Shown here piece after piece: positions 1 to 8,422 of a stretch of DNA of 64,000 bases. A model generated the notes under the pieces. It searched no databases, had not been told where the DNA came from, and was given only the letters and a program-made list of their open reading frames with translations. Every line of letters begins with the position of its first letter. The stretch's first letter is position 1. The DNA is taken from positions 310,001 through 374,000 of the forward strand of contig CAXXTS010000006.1 in NCBI GenBank assembly GCA_963676345.2, in the 5' to 3' direction. The DNA is from G963665925 sp963676345 (GTDB taxonomy: Bacteria > Bacillota > Clostridia > Peptostreptococcales > Acidaminobacteraceae). The position numbers and the translations under genes are program-made.

Positions 1-596
1 ATCGCTTGGGACATCAGTGTAATGCTGTATGACTCAAAATCGTCTTGGTAACCATATTGAAATGGTCCTTCAAGGTTTTCCCAATGATAAGGAATGGATA
101 TTGCAATACCAAGTTCATCAATAGGTTTCGTTTTGTATATACCGTCAGAAAAGAGCTTAAGGCCTGCATCATCATCAGAGCCTTCCAGGTTCAGCGTTTG
201 TGTATCTGCATTCCAAGTCGGTTTCATATTAAATGTTTCTGAGATAATTTGAATTGGAACCATGGTATGTCCTTGGCTCAGTACGGGTTCAGATTCAAGC
301 ATGAACCGCTTTCCGTTCCTGTAAGCAATTTTGTTTCCGAGCTGAAGTTTCATATGCATGTTGTCCTTATAGGCTACAACCAGCCGTTCGGATTCAACCC
401 AGAGAATGCGTGCGCCCATGGCCTCAAAAAATTCCTTCATAGGAACCATGATGGTATTGCCGCTGCGCTGTGGTTCGGTTGCAAATGTGATTGGATTTCC
501 GTCGATTTTCACTGTAATATGTTCTTCACCAAAGGAAGGAACAGCGCACAGTGCGACGAGAACTGCTATAATTATGAGTTTTTTTATGTGATTCAT
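1..596 (-). CDS. Copper amine oxidase N-terminal-domain (stalk-like) secreted protein, partial
   Basis: The reverse strand is open from an ATG at 596 to the window edge, so the C-terminus is missing (about 198 residues visible). A GGGAGG ribosome site lies 8 nt upstream (605-610). The N-terminus is a signal peptide: MNHIKK followed by a hydrophobic core and an Ala-Val-Pro-Ser-Phe-Gly region. Residues about 23-130 match the pattern of the copper amine oxidase N-terminal domain: V-K-I-D-G, then T-I-M-V-P-M-K-E-F-F-E-A-M-G-A, then H-T-M-V-P-I-Q-I-I-S-E, and W-N-A-D-T-Q-T-L. In Firmicutes this module is a cell-envelope domain and rarely enzymatic. The segment after residue 150 (I-S-I-P-Y-H-W) may begin a second domain. 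It is transcribed away from rho. No enzymatic role can be claimed. Confidence 0.75.
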   Translation of the reverse strand, partial: MNHIKKLIIIAVLVALCAVPSFGEEHITVKIDGNPITFATEPQRSGNTIMVPMKEFFEAMGARILWVESERLVVAYKDNMHMKLQLGNKIAYRNGKRFMLESEPVLSQGHTMVPIQIISETFNMKPTWNADTQTLNLEGSDDDAGLKLFSDGIYKTKPIDELGIAISIPYHWENLEGPFQYGYQDDFESYSITLMSQA

Positions 597-756
597 GATA
601 AAAACCTCCCGGTTTTGTCGTGGTGTCGCTCACAATAAATATACAATGAGAGTATAAATCTTATAAAGCATAAATGGAATAATGTTGTGCAAGTGTAATA
701 TTCCTGTCACATAAGTTTATATTCTCTTAAATGGAATACACAGTTGGAGGTGGCTC

Positions 757-2445
757 ATGGAGCTCGAAAGTTTAAAGTCGAAAAACTTATCGGATTTGAA
801 AGCCATTGCAAAGGCCATGAAAATCAAGAATTATTCGCGCATGCGAAAAGATGCGTTAATAGATGCCATTGTAAGTGGAAGTGACAGTGCAGAAACGTCT
901 CAATCAGCAAACAATGATTCAGATGAAGGTTCAGAAGAAGTGGTAAAGGAATTGCCGGTAAAAATTTCAGAAGAACCTTTAAAAGAACCACAGAAGGAAA
1001 TTCCCACAAAGACTTCTAAAAAAGATGTGAATAGAGCTTCAAAAAGATCCCCTAGAAGAGTATCAAGCGAAGTTGTAAAAGTAGCTTCAAATGACACTTT
1101 AAAAGAAAACTCAAAAGAAACTTCAAAAGAAACTTTAAGCGAAGAGGCCAAGCAAGCAGTTCAAAACGAAACAGCGGGTGGACAGCCTGCGCCAAAAAAA
1201 GAAATAAAAGACGTTCAGGAACGTGCTCATAGAACCAGCTCTGTTAGAAAACGTTCAGAAGAAAATGAAGAAAGCACGCCGAAGCCAAGTCGAACAAAAG
1301 AACTCAAAGATCAAGCGGATGATGAGGTTGAGGGTGTACTTGAGGTCATTGATCAGGGGTATGGATTTCTCAGATTTAAGAACTTTCTTTCCAGTGACCT
1401 GGACGTTTACGTGTCTCCTTCTCAAATACGCAAGTTTAATATGCGTACAGGAGATAAAATTAAAGGGGTAACGCGGACCCCAACTCAGTCAGAAAAATTC
1501 CGCGCGCTGATTTATGTAAAAGAAATCAACGGCAATAAGCCGCGTTCGGGTGCGCCACGACCTAAATTTGATGATTTAACGCCGCTTTATCCTGAAGAAA
1601 GGTTTAATCTGGATGATGGCAGCGGAGAGTTATCAATGCGTCTGGTGGATCTCATTTCTCCAATTGGCAAAGGGCAGCGTGGACTGATTGTCGCACCACC
1701 AAAAACGGGCAAGACCATCCTCCTACAAAAAATTGCACAAAATATCACGCGCAATAATCCCGATACAGAAGTTATTGTGCTTCTAATTGACGAACGGCCT
1801 GAGGAAGTAACAGAAATGGAACGTTCCATTAATGCGGATGTTATTTCTTCTACATTTGATGAGTTGCCCTCCCACCACATTAAAGTTGCTGAAATGGTAC
1901 TTTGTCGTGCCAAGGGGCTGGTTGAACAGGGCAAAGATGTTGTCGTGCTGCTGGACAGCATTACAAGACTGGCAAGAGCCTATAACTTGGTTATTCCGTC
2001 ATCAGGTAGAACGCTTTCTGGTGGTTTTGATCCTACGGCGCTGCATAAGCCAAAGCGCTTTTTCGGTGCAGCGCGTAATATTGAGAGCGGTGGCAGTCTG
2101 ACGATTCTTGCCACAGCCCTGATTGAAACAGGTTCTCGAATGGATGACGTTATATTTGAGGAGTTTAAGGGTACAGGTAATATGGAACTGACACTCAGCA
2201 GAAGGCTGTCAGAAAAACGTATCTTCCCTGCTGTGGATATTCTAAAGTCTGGAACGCGTCGTGAAGACAAACTTCTCACACGTGAAGAGCTGGATGCGAT
2301 TTGGCATATTAGACGTGTTATGGGCAATCAGAACGTTCAGGAAATCACAGAACAAATTATGGACAAGCTTGTTAGTACAAAATCCAATGTTGAATTCATT
2401 AAAAAAATCAAAGATGGAATCAGATTGGGTAAGAACAACCGATAA
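757..2445 (+). CDS. rho: Transcription termination factor Rho with long charged N-terminal insert
   Basis: Hexameric RNA-dependent ATPase that ends transcription at Rho-dependent sites. At 562 residues it is about 140 longer than the usual ~420. Residues 1-40 form the Rho N-terminal helical domain (SLKSKNLSDLKAIAKAM). Residues about 45-190 are a low-complexity Lys/Glu/Ser/Thr tract with short degenerate repeats (KETSKET type). The cold-shock-like RNA-binding domain follows (GVLEVIDQGYGFLRF, about 195-260), then the RecA-type ATPase: Walker A APPKTGKT at 313-320, Walker B VVVLLDS near 395, and the Q-loop/R-loop region GGFDPTALHKPKRFFGAARN. The start ATG follows TTGGAGGTGG. Inserts at this place are known in other Rho proteins (Actinobacteria, Clostridium botulinum), where they bind RNA or behave as disordered segments; the same role here is inferred. 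rpmE and tdk follow, as in Bacillus. Confidence 0.97.
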   Translation: MELESLKSKNLSDLKAIAKAMKIKNYSRMRKDALIDAIVSGSDSAETSQSANNDSDEGSEEVVKELPVKISEEPLKEPQKEIPTKTSKKDVNRASKRSPRRVSSEVVKVASNDTLKENSKETSKETLSEEAKQAVQNETAGGQPAPKKEIKDVQERAHRTSSVRKRSEENEESTPKPSRTKELKDQADDEVEGVLEVIDQGYGFLRFKNFLSSDLDVYVSPSQIRKFNMRTGDKIKGVTRTPTQSEKFRALIYVKEINGNKPRSGAPRPKFDDLTPLYPEERFNLDDGSGELSMRLVDLISPIGKGQRGLIVAPPKTGKTILLQKIAQNITRNNPDTEVIVLLIDERPEEVTEMERSINADVISSTFDELPSHHIKVAEMVLCRAKGLVEQGKDVVVLLDSITRLARAYNLVIPSSGRTLSGGFDPTALHKPKRFFGAARNIESGGSLTILATALIETGSRMDDVIFEEFKGTGNMELTLSRRLSEKRIFPAVDILKSGTRREDKLLTREELDAIWHIRRVMGNQNVQEITEQIMDKLVSTKSNVEFIKKIKDGIRLGKNNR

Positions 2446-2553
2446 GATCATAAGAGACACATATGAAGAAGCCCTTTTCAATTGGATGCTCATTCCTATA
2501 GAGGGGAGTCTAACAGTTGCAGTGTCATATGTAGTGTGATAAAATAATTAAGC

Positions 2554-2582
2554 TTGACATTAGGTCCAAATGCCCTTAATAT
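2554..2582 (+). promoter_or_regulatory. Sigma-A promoter for rpmE
   Basis: TTGACA (2554-2559), a 17-nt spacer, then TAATAT (2577-2582). It lies 133 bp before rpmE, so the ribosomal protein mRNA would have a leader of about 125 nt. Confidence 0.7.
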
Positions 2583-2665
2583 AGTTGGGTGGAAGACTGT
2601 TAAAGTTAAAATGACACAATTATCGGGAGTGGGCTCACTTTCGATATGGTATAACTATTAAATTA

Positions 2666-2687
2666 GGGATTGCCAAATCACAATCCC
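2666..2687 (+). promoter_or_regulatory. Hairpin in the rpmE leader
   Basis: GGGATTG (2666-2672) and CAATCCC (2681-2687) form a perfect 7-bp stem, ending 11 nt before the AAAGAGGTG ribosome site of rpmE. There is no U-run after it, so it is not an intrinsic terminator. A role as a ribosomal-protein autoregulatory site is a guess. Confidence 0.4.
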
Positions 2688-2714
2688 GCATAAATTTAGA
2701 AAGAGGTGAATCTC

Positions 2715-2915
2715 ATGAAAAAAGGTATCCATCCTGAATACAATGAGGTAGAAGTACGTTGTGCATGTGGTAACACTTTTAAGACAAAGTCAACAAACAA
2801 AGAAATTCGTCTTGAAATCTGTTCAGAATGTCATCCATTCTTCACTGGTTCTATGAAGCAGGTTGACCGTGGTGGCCGTGCTGAGAAATTCAAGCAAAAA
2901 TACGGTCTTAAGTAA
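2715..2915 (+). CDS. rpmE: 50S ribosomal protein L31 (zinc-binding form)
   Basis: Large-subunit protein of 66 residues, MKKGIHPEYNEVEVRC at the N-terminus, a diagnostic L31 start. Four cysteines (C16, C18, C36, C39) make the zinc site, so this is the C+ paralogue rather than the zinc-independent L31 B type. I chose the ATG at 2715 over an in-frame GTG at 2706 because the AAGAGGTGA Shine-Dalgarno at 2700-2708 overlaps that GTG and is correctly spaced for the ATG. It sits between rho and tdk, the usual Firmicutes order, but has its own promoter. Confidence 0.96.
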   Translation: MKKGIHPEYNEVEVRCACGNTFKTKSTNKEIRLEICSECHPFFTGSMKQVDRGGRAEKFKQKYGLK

Positions 2916-2937
2916 GAAACCAATATTGCTGGATAAG

Positions 2938-2973
2938 ACAAAAAGGGGTGGACGTATCGTTCAGCCCTTTTTC
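2938..2973 (+). terminator. Probable terminator after rpmE
   Basis: AAAAAGGG (2940-2947) pairs with CCCTTTTT (2965-2972). The U residues are mostly inside the stem, so the signal is weaker than others in this window. Confidence 0.5.
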
Positions 2974-3034
2974 GCATGCAAGAGAAGCATGGCAGTGAAA
3001 GGAAAAAATTCCTATAAATGCAGGAGCGTATTTT

Positions 3035-3091
3035 TGGTATAATATATAAGTGGAGAAAATTTTCATTCCATATAATGGAATTTGATATAAT
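3035..3091 (+). promoter_or_regulatory. Promoter region of tdk with a palindrome
   Basis: An extended -10 TGGTATAAT lies at 3035-3043 and a second TATAAT at 3086-3091. Between them is a perfect inverted repeat, ATTCCAT-ATA-ATGGAAT (3065-3081), 20 nt before the AGGAGG of tdk. The same TGGTATAAT motif recurs before pgm (46074) and yvyF (62203). The palindrome could be an operator; no regulator is implied by the sequence. Confidence 0.45.
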
Positions 3092-3110
3092 GGTATTGTA
3101 GGAGGCTGAC

Positions 3111-3710
3111 ATGGCAAAACTCTATTTCAGATACGGTGCAATGAATTGTGGAAAAACAACCAATTTGCTTCAGGTTGCCCACAACTATGGCGAACGTGGC
3201 ATGCATGCAATTATCTTGAAGCCTGGGACAGATAAAAAAGGTGGAGACGCTGTCATGTCCAGACTTGGAATTACACGCAAGGTCGATATGATGATTTCTT
3301 CAGAAGAAAATGTCATTTATCAAGTGCAGCGTTATATAAAAGACCATAGTAAAATTGACTGTATTCTGGTAGATGAAGTTCAGTTTTTTACAAAAGCACA
3401 GATAGATCAGCTGTTTGAAGTTGCTGTAAGAATGGGTATTCCTGTAATTTGCTATGGCCTGAGAACAGACTTCAAAGTAAATGGTTTTGAAGGCAGTGAA
3501 AGATTGCTTCTTCTGGCACACAGCCTAGAAGAGTTGAAAACTGTTTGCCGATGTGGAAGAAAAGCGGTTTTAAACGGCAGAAAAATTAACGGAGAATTTG
3601 TCTTCGAAGGGGAGCAAGTGGCCATAGACGGCGTAGATCATGTCGAGTATGAGTCCCTGTGTGCTCAGTGCTACTTCGAGTTAAAAGAAAGAAGTATAGG
3701 TGAAATATAA
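3111..3710 (+). CDS. tdk: Thymidine kinase (type II)
   Basis: Phosphorylates thymidine with ATP in the pyrimidine salvage pathway. The 199-residue length, the P-loop GAMNCGKT near residues 9-16, the lasso and acceptor region, and four zinc ligands (C146, C148, C184, C187) are those of the type II family, as in Bacillus and human TK1. The glycine-rich YGLRTDFKVNGFEGS segment is also characteristic. The start ATG follows GTAGGAGGCTGAC. The stop overlaps the start of the DUF1385 gene (TAATG), so the two are translationally coupled. With upp and the dCMP deaminase further on, it gives the window a pyrimidine salvage theme. Confidence 0.96.
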   Translation: MAKLYFRYGAMNCGKTTNLLQVAHNYGERGMHAIILKPGTDKKGGDAVMSRLGITRKVDMMISSEENVIYQVQRYIKDHSKIDCILVDEVQFFTKAQIDQLFEVAVRMGIPVICYGLRTDFKVNGFEGSERLLLLAHSLEELKTVCRCGRKAVLNGRKINGEFVFEGEQVAIDGVDHVEYESLCAQCYFELKERSIGEI

Positions 3711-4633
3711 TGAAGAAAAAGTATACGTCCATTGGCGGTCAGGCTCTGATCGAAGGGGTCATGATGCGCAACGGCAGCAAAGTCGCTATGGCTGTGCGCA
3801 AGCAAAATGGAGAAATTGAAGTTAAGCAGGAAACCCATATTTCCAAACTGGGTGCCCTTGCTAAAATTCCCTTTGTTAGAGGTGTAGTAGGTCTTGTGGC
3901 TTCAATGATGGTGGGCGTCAAGGCCCTTACGTGGTCTGCAGAGTTTTTCGAAGACGGGGAAGAGCAAGAGCCTGAAACAAAATTTGAAAAATGGCTTAAA
4001 AACAAGTTTGGCAAGCGTGCAGACGACATTATGATTGCCCTTTCAATGGTCTTTGCAGTTCTGATGGCCTTTGGACTCTTTGGTGCACTCCCTACACTGA
4101 TCATTTCATTTACAAAACGTTGGGTTTCTGATCCACTCATGCTGAGTGCAATGGAAGGCGTAATGAAAATAGTCATGTTTGTTGGTTATGTTGCAGCCAT
4201 TTCCATGATGAAGGACATCAAACGTGTATTTCAGTACCATGGTGCAGAGCATAAGGTTATTTACACTTTTGAAAGTGGTGAAGCGCTGACTGTTGAAAAC
4301 GCGAGAAAATTTACACGATTACATCCGCGTTGTGGCACCAGCTTTCTGCTGCTTGTACTTATTACGAGTATTATTATCTTCTCCTTTGTTAGCTGGTCAT
4401 CACCGCTGGCGAGAATTGGCATGAAGATTTTGTTTTTCCCACTGATTGCGGGCATTTCATTTGAAATTATCAAGTTCACTGGTAAGCATGACAATGCTTT
4501 GGTGCGTCTTATAACATGGCCGGGGTTAATGATGCAAAAGCTTACGACAAAGGAACCAGATGATGCACAGCTAGAAGTTGCAATTGCATCCCTCAAAGGT
4601 GTACTTGAGGAACATGAGGAAAGTGCTTCATGA
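3710..4633 (+). CDS. DUF1385 family membrane protein (YqhQ-like)
   Basis: A 307-residue membrane protein of unknown biochemical role. It opens with the family's conserved SIGGQALIEGVMMR motif and contains the YHGAEHKVIY and HPRCGTSF motifs. Hydrophobic segments lie at about 60-75, 105-135, 145-165, 210-235 and 240-260. A charged linker (DGEEQEPETKFE) precedes the membrane part. In Firmicutes this family is very often encoded next to prmC and prfA, as here; overlaps of ATGA type with prmC and TAATG with tdk imply one operon. The family name is safe; no function can be given. Confidence 0.9.
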   Translation: MKKKYTSIGGQALIEGVMMRNGSKVAMAVRKQNGEIEVKQETHISKLGALAKIPFVRGVVGLVASMMVGVKALTWSAEFFEDGEEQEPETKFEKWLKNKFGKRADDIMIALSMVFAVLMAFGLFGALPTLIISFTKRWVSDPLMLSAMEGVMKIVMFVGYVAAISMMKDIKRVFQYHGAEHKVIYTFESGEALTVENARKFTRLHPRCGTSFLLLVLITSIIIFSFVSWSSPLARIGMKILFFPLIAGISFEIIKFTGKHDNALVRLITWPGLMMQKLTTKEPDDAQLEVAIASLKGVLEEHEESAS

Positions 4634-5481
4634 TAACCTTGAAAGAGCTCATTATTGAGGGCCGAAAGGCATTTGAAAAAATATCAGAAACACCTGCACT
4701 GGACACGGAACTCATTGTGTGTCATGTGCTTAAGCTTTCAAAACTGGATCTGTTTTTAAGACCAGAGAAAGAAGTGTCTGATGCAGAAGCTGAGCGTCTT
4801 AGAACACTCTTTGAAAGACGGGTGGGAGGAGAACCGGTACAGTATTTGATTGGAACAGAAGGCTTCATGAGACTTGAGTTTATGGTGACGCCCAGCGTAC
4901 TGATTCCAAGGCCAGATACCGAACTGCTGGTTGAAAAAATACTGGAATTGATTGATAATAGTAAGGACGTGCATATTTTAGATATTGGTACAGGCAGTGG
5001 TGCGATTTCCATATCGCTAGCCCATTATTTAAAACACGCCTATGTAGATACGGTTGATATTTCTGAAGAAGCCACTGCAGTTGCAAGGAAAAATGCTGTG
5101 CAAAATCAGGTTGAAGACAGGGTACACTTTTTTAACGGTGATTTGTTTGACCCTCTTGAAATAGATTCAAAATATGATGTAATCGTGTCAAACCCACCTT
5201 ATATTCCAACAGCAGATATTGAAGCCCTTCAAGTTGAAGTAGCGGTGCATGAACCAAGACTTGCGCTTGATGGTGGACTGGATGGGTATGACTTTTATAG
5301 ACGCATTATTGCGAAAGCACCATTGCATTTAAAAGAGTCTGGCATGTTGGCTTTTGAAACAGGACATGATCAGGCACAGTCGATACAGGATATGATGATC
5401 CACAGCGGATCATATAGAGATGTGACCATATATAAAGATCTAAATGACATTGAACGTGTGGTTATTGGATATACTAAATAG
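4630..5481 (+). CDS. prmC: Peptide chain release factor N5-glutamine methyltransferase
   Basis: Methylates the glutamine of the GGQ motif in release factors RF1 and RF2, using S-adenosylmethionine. The 283-residue protein has an N-terminal helical substrate-binding domain (1-85) and a Rossmann methyltransferase domain: SAM loop DIGTGSGAISISL near 118-130 and catalytic NPPY at 188-191. Its substrate RF1 is encoded immediately downstream (14-nt gap), and the SAM synthetase gene lies later in the window. The start ATG overlaps the end of the DUF1385 gene. Confidence 0.95.
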   Translation: MITLKELIIEGRKAFEKISETPALDTELIVCHVLKLSKLDLFLRPEKEVSDAEAERLRTLFERRVGGEPVQYLIGTEGFMRLEFMVTPSVLIPRPDTELLVEKILELIDNSKDVHILDIGTGSGAISISLAHYLKHAYVDTVDISEEATAVARKNAVQNQVEDRVHFFNGDLFDPLEIDSKYDVIVSNPPYIPTADIEALQVEVAVHEPRLALDGGLDGYDFYRRIIAKAPLHLKESGMLAFETGHDQAQSIQDMMIHSGSYRDVTIYKDLNDIERVVIGYTK

Positions 5482-5495
5482 GAGTAGGTGATTTA

Positions 5496-6566
5496 ATGTT
5501 TGATAAATTGGAGTTTATCGTCGAAAAACATGCTGAGCTGAACCTTCAAATTTCCGATCCGGAAATTATAAGCGATCAGAAGCTATGGCAAAAGCTGATG
5601 AGAGAGCATGCTGAATTGACACCGATTGTTGAAAAATTTACAGAGTACAGAAATGTAAAAAATGGCATTGAAGAAGCAAAGGAAGTCATTCGTGATGAGT
5701 CAGATGAAGAAATGCGCGAACTTGCTAAAATGGAGCTTGATGAACTTGAAGAGTCATTACCAGAAATTGAGCAGGAACTCAAGCTTCTACTGATTCCCAA
5801 GGACCCTAATGATGATAAAAACGTTATTTTGGAAGTGCGTGCAGGTGCTGGTGGTGATGAAGCCGGTCTTTTCGCAGCAGAGCTTCTAAGACTTTATATC
5901 CGCTATGCTGAGCGTCAAAAGTGGAAAGTCGAAATGATGAACACTTCAGAGTCGGGTGTAGGCGGTATCAAGGAAGCGTCTGTAATGATTAAAGGACAAG
6001 GTGCTTTTTCAAGGCTGAAGTTTGAGTCCGGTATCCACAGAGTACAGCGTATTCCTCAAACTGAGTCGGGTGGCCGTATTCATACATCCACTGCCACTGT
6101 AGCTGTTTTGCCAGAGGTGGAAGATGTTGAAGTTACAATCAATCAGAATGACATTCGTGTCGATGTATTCCGTTCATCAGGTAACGGCGGCCAGTCAGTA
6201 AACACAACTGACTCGGCAGTGCGTATTACCCATCTGCCAACAGGCATTGTTGTATCCTGTCAGGATGGAAAGTCTCAGCTTTCCAACAAAGATAAGGCAA
6301 TGAAGGTTCTACAGGCACGACTATATGAAAAAGAGCTTGAAGCACAGAATTCTGAAATTGCAGAACAAAGACGTTCAATGGTAGGCTCTGGAGACCGTTC
6401 TGGCAAAATCAGAACCTACAACTGGCCTCAGGGGCGTATCACGGACCACCGAATTGGCCTTACAGTGTATAAGCTGTCTGCATTTATGGATGGTGAAATC
6501 GATGAAATGCTTGATGCACTGATTGCAGATTATCAGGCGGAAGAACTCAAGCATCTAGAAGCGTAA
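5496..6566 (+). CDS. prfA: Peptide chain release factor 1
   Basis: Recognises UAA and UAG stop codons and triggers peptide release in the ribosome. The 356-residue length is normal. The codon-recognition tripeptide of RF1 (PxT) is PQT at 187-189 within RIPQTESGGRIHTSTATVAV, which separates it from RF2 (SPF). The catalytic GGQ is at 231-233, the site methylated by the neighbouring PrmC. The start ATG has TAGGAGTAGGTG upstream. The gene is last in the operon and is followed by a strong terminator. Confidence 0.97.
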   Translation: MFDKLEFIVEKHAELNLQISDPEIISDQKLWQKLMREHAELTPIVEKFTEYRNVKNGIEEAKEVIRDESDEEMRELAKMELDELEESLPEIEQELKLLLIPKDPNDDKNVILEVRAGAGGDEAGLFAAELLRLYIRYAERQKWKVEMMNTSESGVGGIKEASVMIKGQGAFSRLKFESGIHRVQRIPQTESGGRIHTSTATVAVLPEVEDVEVTINQNDIRVDVFRSSGNGGQSVNTTDSAVRITHLPTGIVVSCQDGKSQLSNKDKAMKVLQARLYEKELEAQNSEIAEQRRSMVGSGDRSGKIRTYNWPQGRITDHRIGLTVYKLSAFMDGEIDEMLDALIADYQAEELKHLEA

Positions 6567-6644
6567 ATATAGGCGTATTTGATGTACGGTGTGCATGCAT
6601 AGGAAATACGCATAAATGCATCATATGCATAATTTAAAATTTAG

Positions 6645-6686
6645 AATCCCGTGAAGATGTATCAGCATGATTTCACGGGATTTTCT
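6645..6686 (+). terminator. Intrinsic terminator of the prmC-prfA operon
   Basis: AATCCCGTGAA (6645-6655) pairs perfectly with TTCACGGGATT (6672-6682), followed by TTCT. Confidence 0.85.
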
Positions 6687-7087
6687 ATGGTGTGTGAATA
6701 GGATGTATCCATTTATACAACAGAACTTGAAGGCAGTATAATTGGCGTATGACAACAACTGAAAAAGTACACCAAAAAACCAATTTATTCCACTGTTTTT
6801 TTGTCTATATATTGACGGTTTGCTTTTAGAATTAAATCAGGAGAACGTTTACAGCTAAATTATCTGAAAACTTTGTAAAATTGGCAAGTATACTGCAATG
6901 ATTTCTTGTAAAATGGATTTATTAAGCATATACTAAATTCGGACTATTTACATCTCTTACGAAAAAGATACTACACCCTGTGCATGACTTGGCTTCAAAA
7001 TGCCACTTCCAGCAGTTAAACAGATTAGGGTGGTGTGGGGGTGTAAATAAAAATTATGTAAGTGTTCGGATTTCAAAAAGGAAAATA
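6687..7087. other. Gene-free interval between prfA and the antiporter gene
   Basis: AT-rich, no credible gene. One 7-bp stem is visible, TACACCC (6972-6978) with GGGTGTA (7039-7045), enclosing a TGGC/GCCA hairpin; TTAGGGT (7025-7031) can alternatively pair with ACCCTAA (7131-7137). In Bacillus the corresponding interval holds spoIIR, absent here. Confidence 0.5.
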
Positions 7088-7116
7088 TTGACAAAGAAGG
7101 TGTGAATATGGATTAT
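7088..7116 (+). promoter_or_regulatory. Promoter for the antiporter gene
   Basis: TTGACA (7088-7093), 17-nt spacer, GATTAT (7111-7116). The -35 is perfect and the -10 matches 4 of 6. The predicted mRNA starts near 7123, just before the RBS-hiding hairpin. Confidence 0.5.
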
Positions 7117-7137
7117 GTAGCCATTTCGCAACCCTAA

Positions 7138-7182
7138 CCCTTGTCTGTCGTGATGTAAATATATTCGGAAGGTAGACAAGGG
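7138..7182 (+). promoter_or_regulatory. Leader hairpin covering the antiporter ribosome binding site
   Basis: CCCTTGTCT (7138-7146) pairs perfectly with AGACAAGGG (7174-7182). The second arm contains most of the AAGGGGG Shine-Dalgarno of the gene that starts at 7192, so the closed hairpin would block translation. The 27-nt loop has no obvious terminator or aptamer. Confidence 0.55.
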
Positions 7183-7191
7183 GGCTAAAAA

Positions 7192-8355
7192 ATGCATTCG
7201 GAATTGGCATTTATCTTAGAAATTGGGGTTATATTACTTGCAGCAAATATCGGTGGGCTAATCAGTCGTAAACTGAAGCAACCGGCAGTTTTGGGGCAAA
7301 TTATTGCAGGTATTATTTTGGGGCTTGGAGTTATGGAAAAGACAGAAGTGATTGAGCACATGGGTGAGATTGGGGTAATCTTCCTGATGTTTATCGCGGG
7401 TCTAGAAACAGATGTTAAGGAATTGCAGGAGTCCAGTAAATCATCATCGCTGATTGCAATTGGTGGTGTCATTGTTCCAATTGTCTTGGTTACTGGCGGA
7501 ACGTATTTTTTAACAAAGGATTTGACCTCCAGCATGTTTATGGGTGTCATTTCAACAGCGACCAGTGTGAGTATTTCTGTACAAACCCTTAGAGAGCTGG
7601 GGCAGTTACGCACAAAGCAAGGTATCGGCATTTTGGGTGCTGCAATTATCGATGATATTGTAGGTATTATTCTTCTAACATTGATAGTGGGTGTTATTAA
7701 GCCAGAAGTGAGTAGCTCTGTTCTAGTTGTAATTGCTAAAATTGCAGGCTTTTTCATGCTTGTATTCGTCGTTGGTACGCTGATTACGAAATTTATAAAT
7801 AAGTATGGAAAATCCATTAGAATAGAAGAAAAAATAGTGACATATGCAATTGTAACGTGTTTCTTTCTAGCTTTTATTTCAGAAGAGCTGGGAGTAGCAG
7901 CCATTACAGGCGCCTATTTCTCAGGCGTTGTATTTTCAATGACAGCGTTCAGACACAAGGTTTCACATGAAGTCAATCGTGTAGCAACACTCTTGTTTAC
8001 GCCAGTGTTCTTTGTTTCAATTGGTATGGGTGTTGATATTTCAGCAGCGCTTTCAGCACTGGGAATTGGCTCGGTATTTATTGTAATGGGTGTCCTTGGA
8101 AAGGTCATCGGTTGTAGTATGGGTGCAAGACTATCAGGTTTTCAAGGCAAAAAGGCCCTTCAGATTGGCGTGGGCATGGTACCACGTGCAGAAGTGGCAA
8201 TCATTATTGCGAACTTAGGTATCCAAATGGATATTATCGGTCAGCATGAGCTGGCCGCAGTCATACTGATGGTGCTTGTGACCACCTTAGTCACACCATC
8301 AATGCTTAAATGGACGTTTGAGGATGCAGCTGCATCAGAAGCAAAGGCAGCCTAG
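7192..8355 (+). CDS. CPA2/Kef-type cation:proton antiporter
   Basis: Integral membrane exchanger of Na+ or K+ against H+. The 387 residues are almost all hydrophobic, with about 11-12 membrane segments. The family signatures are GLISRKLKQPAVLGQIIAG at the N-terminus, FLMFIAGLETDVKEL, and STATSVSISVQTLRELG in segment 5, with GILGAAIIDDIVGII after it (paired Asp residues in the ion site). There is no C-terminal TrkA-N or RCK domain, so it is the short form. It is monocistronic, with its own promoter and a terminator. The ion cannot be told from sequence; a sodium role would fit the sodium-type ATP synthase further on. Confidence 0.88.
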   Translation: MHSELAFILEIGVILLAANIGGLISRKLKQPAVLGQIIAGIILGLGVMEKTEVIEHMGEIGVIFLMFIAGLETDVKELQESSKSSSLIAIGGVIVPIVLVTGGTYFLTKDLTSSMFMGVISTATSVSISVQTLRELGQLRTKQGIGILGAAIIDDIVGIILLTLIVGVIKPEVSSSVLVVIAKIAGFFMLVFVVGTLITKFINKYGKSIRIEEKIVTYAIVTCFFLAFISEELGVAAITGAYFSGVVFSMTAFRHKVSHEVNRVATLLFTPVFFVSIGMGVDISAALSALGIGSVFIVMGVLGKVIGCSMGARLSGFQGKKALQIGVGMVPRAEVAIIIANLGIQMDIIGQHELAAVILMVLVTTLVTPSMLKWTFEDAAASEAKAA

Positions 8356-8373
8356 TCATAATATGTATCTAAA

Positions 8374-8411
8374 GCCCTTTCGTTTTGATAATCAAAGCGA
8401 AAGGGTTTTTT
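8374..8411 (+). terminator. Intrinsic terminator of the antiporter gene
   Basis: CCCTTTCG (8375-8382) pairs with CGAAAGGG (8398-8405), followed by six T. Confidence 0.9.
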
Positions 8412-8422
8412 GCGCGAAAAAC

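Noticed and set aside
1587..2327. Minus-strand frames within rho, and similar shadow frames in atpA, mreB, galE and tsaC.
   Set aside because: They lie wholly inside strongly conserved genes and show the Ser/Arg/Thr-rich composition of antisense translation.
6749..6829. 26-codon frame beginning ATGACAACAACTG.
   Set aside because: No Shine-Dalgarno sequence and no terminator or operon context; short enough to be chance.
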